A DNA stretch of 64,000 bases from Hericium rajendrae (taxonomy: Eukaryota > Basidiomycota > Agaricomycetes > Russulales > Hericiaceae). The position numbers were made by a program, and so were the translations under genes. Below, in pieces: positions 62,545 through 64,000 of this stretch (position 1 is the first letter of the stretch; each line of letters begins with the position of its first letter). The notes beneath the pieces were generated by a model. It searched no databases. It worked only from the letters and a program-made list of their open reading frames with translations, and was not told where the DNA came from. The stretch covers positions 186,001-250,000 of the forward strand of contig CM065891.1 of assembly GCA_033439255.1 (NCBI GenBank), read 5' to 3'.

Positions 62545-63652
62545 ATGTCGCGAGTCGAATTGCTCCGCGTGGATCGTCTGGGTTTAGACTCATCTCTTTA
62601 TAACCTGAAAGGAGATGAAGAGACTTTCTTTAAGCAGCAGACGGGAATACAGGACGACGAAGAATTAAAGCAGCACATCATCAAGATTCAGACGGAAGCT
62701 TATGCGGTGGGCGTTTCTTTTTCCCGGCTCCCAGCTTTGGGTTGACTTACGCTCTCAACTCAGATATTCCCGTTTCCTTGTATCAGCAGCTTTCACTTCA
62801 CGAGGTATCCTTCCTTACTTTATACCTGCCTGCCGGTTGACTGACCTGTCTCCAAGGTTGAAGATTTCCCGTCTTCCCGCTTACCCCCAGGCTCTGAAAT
62901 TAGGAAAGGAACGGCCCGGCGCCATCTTGCTTGACATCGGGTGTTGCTGTACGTACGCACTCTCTAAGAAAAGCACGCTGCTTACCTCAATGCAGTCGGC
63001 AACGACGTCTACAAGGCCGTGGCCGACGGCTATCCTATCGAGAATGTAGTCACGTCGGACCTCTACCAAGGTCAGCCAACCCACCCCGCGCTCCGTCGGC
63101 ATCCTGACACCCAATATCCCAGGATTCTGGGACGCCGGGTTAAAGCTCTTCAAGCGCACAAGCGAGACAGCCATCATACCCTTCATCCCCGGCGACGTCT
63201 TCGACCCCGCGCACCTCGCGCCCGTCCCCCCCTTCACAGCCGCCTCCCCGCCCGCCTCGCCCCGTCCCGCCCTGCAGGGCCTGACCTCGCTGAACCCCCT
63301 CCGCGGGCACGTCTCCGTGATCCACGCCTCGGCCTTCTTCCACCTCTTCGACGAAGCGCGCCAGCTGCACCTCGCGCGTGCGCTCGCGGGCCTGCTCGCG
63401 CCCGAGCCGGGCTCTCTGATCTTCGGGCAGCACGGCGGCGCGCCCGAGGAGGCGGGCGAGGTCCGCGTTCTGGGCGCGACGATGTTCTGCCACTCGCCCG
63501 CGAGCTGGGCGGCGCTGTGGGACGGGGTCGTGTTTGAGAAGGGCACGGTTAGAGTTGAGGCGGAGGTCCAGGTGATTGAGAGAGAAGATGTCAGGCGCGA
63601 GGCGGAGGACGCGAAGCTTTATTGGCTTAATTGGTCTGTGACGAGGTTGTGA
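62545..63652 (+). CDS. SAM-dependent methyltransferase, fungal secondary-metabolism type
   Basis: Five exons (62545-62706, 62764-62804, 62857-62948, 62996-63070, 63123-63652) with 47-57 bp introns join in frame to 299 residues. Landmarks: GDEETFFKQQTGIQDDEELK near the N-terminus, FHFTRLKISRLPAYPQ, motif I ILLDIGCCFGNDVYKAVADG at about residue 92 for SAM binding, NVVTSDLYQGFWDAG, then FIPGDVFDP and HASAFFHLFDEARQ. The last third is very G+C-rich. This layout matches the fungal group that includes methyltransferases of meroterpenoid clusters such as AusD relatives. Substrate unknown; no other cluster enzymes are in view. Cytosolic; no signal peptide seen. Confidence 0.82.
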
Positions 63653-64000
63653 GTGAGTAGTGTGTGGATCGTTGCGACGTGTCGCCGGCTGGGCGGGACG
63701 ACGTGTGACCCGAAACCGATGGTCGTTCGTATTGACAGCTCCAGTTTCGAGGGAAGGAAGGAAGGAAGTTTATTCCGCAGCGGTCCCAATAAGGAACACA
63801 TCTTGCTAGAAAACATGACATCGAATTCTACTCACCGACTGCATCGAAGTCGCAAAGCCGCCCGGAGCGTCGCCCTCCGAATTAGTTCACTAGTAATGCT
63901 CACCTTTCAGCATCACGGCACCCAGCGCAGGGCCACGAGCAGCACGAAATACACCGACGGCGGGTACGCTTCCAATGACTCCGAAAGCCTCCTATGATCC
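63653..64000. other. downstream of the methyltransferase gene
   Basis: Nothing recognised; a possible reading frame runs off the window edge without motifs. Confidence 0.25.

Overview
The window reads as nuclear DNA of a basidiomycete, most likely an agaricomycete of the white-rot (polypore) kind. The evidence is the 50-75 bp GT...AG introns, an Emi1/DUF3128 gene, a fungal SAM-methyltransferase of the DIGCCFG type, a small agaricomycete membrane-protein family, and a transposon load typical of that group. About 85% of the window is mobile or repetitive DNA. Ordinary host genes are confined mainly to the last 9 kb.

Bases 1-23,400 are a stack of nested LTR elements. A Ty1/copia-type element on the minus strand forms the base. 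It has been hit by a Ty3/gypsy chromovirus (window start to 4878) and, independently, by a 15.5 kb LTR element (6523-22064; two 1,022-bp LTRs, ACGT target duplication). The large element encodes a Gag-protease protein but shows no recognisable reverse transcriptase or integrase. On the opposite strand it carries two intron-containing passenger genes (7742-8493 and 8791-10578), the first with its own TATA box. Its middle is filled by a 7.1 kb element with long inverted arms (10776-17899) that has no recognisable transposase.

Bases 23,400-34,086 hold degenerate coding DNA and three related minus-strand genes or fragments sharing a short C-terminal domain. They also hold an F-box/nucleotidyltransferase-like gene split by a 2.6 kb insert. 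That insert (29287-31925) is flanked by 153-bp direct copies of the target gene and encodes two proteins whose reading frames overlap by ATGA.

Bases 34,087-46,177 contain one minus-strand gene broken by two elements. The first is a 5.9 kb element with CAGGGAAATG ends. The second is a miniature LTR (TRIM-like) element with 171-bp LTRs and a GTACT duplication, which itself carries a 3.9 kb Tc1/mariner element. The mariner has a spliced transposase gene that looks intact and, unusually, a second convergent multi-exon gene inside the same terminal inverted repeats.

Bases 46,361-54,475 are a convergent pair: a multi-exon gene of unknown function and a Helitron Rep-helicase. Both have been silenced by a few stop codons that mostly look like C-to-T changes at CpG.

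Bases 54,790-64,000 are host-like: a four-exon membrane-protein gene with two broken relatives nearby, an Emi1/DUF3128 gene, a frame-disrupted hypothetical gene, and a five-exon SAM-dependent methyltransferase. No rRNA, tRNA or CRISPR array was seen. Family assignments rest on motif reading by eye; no database search was possible.
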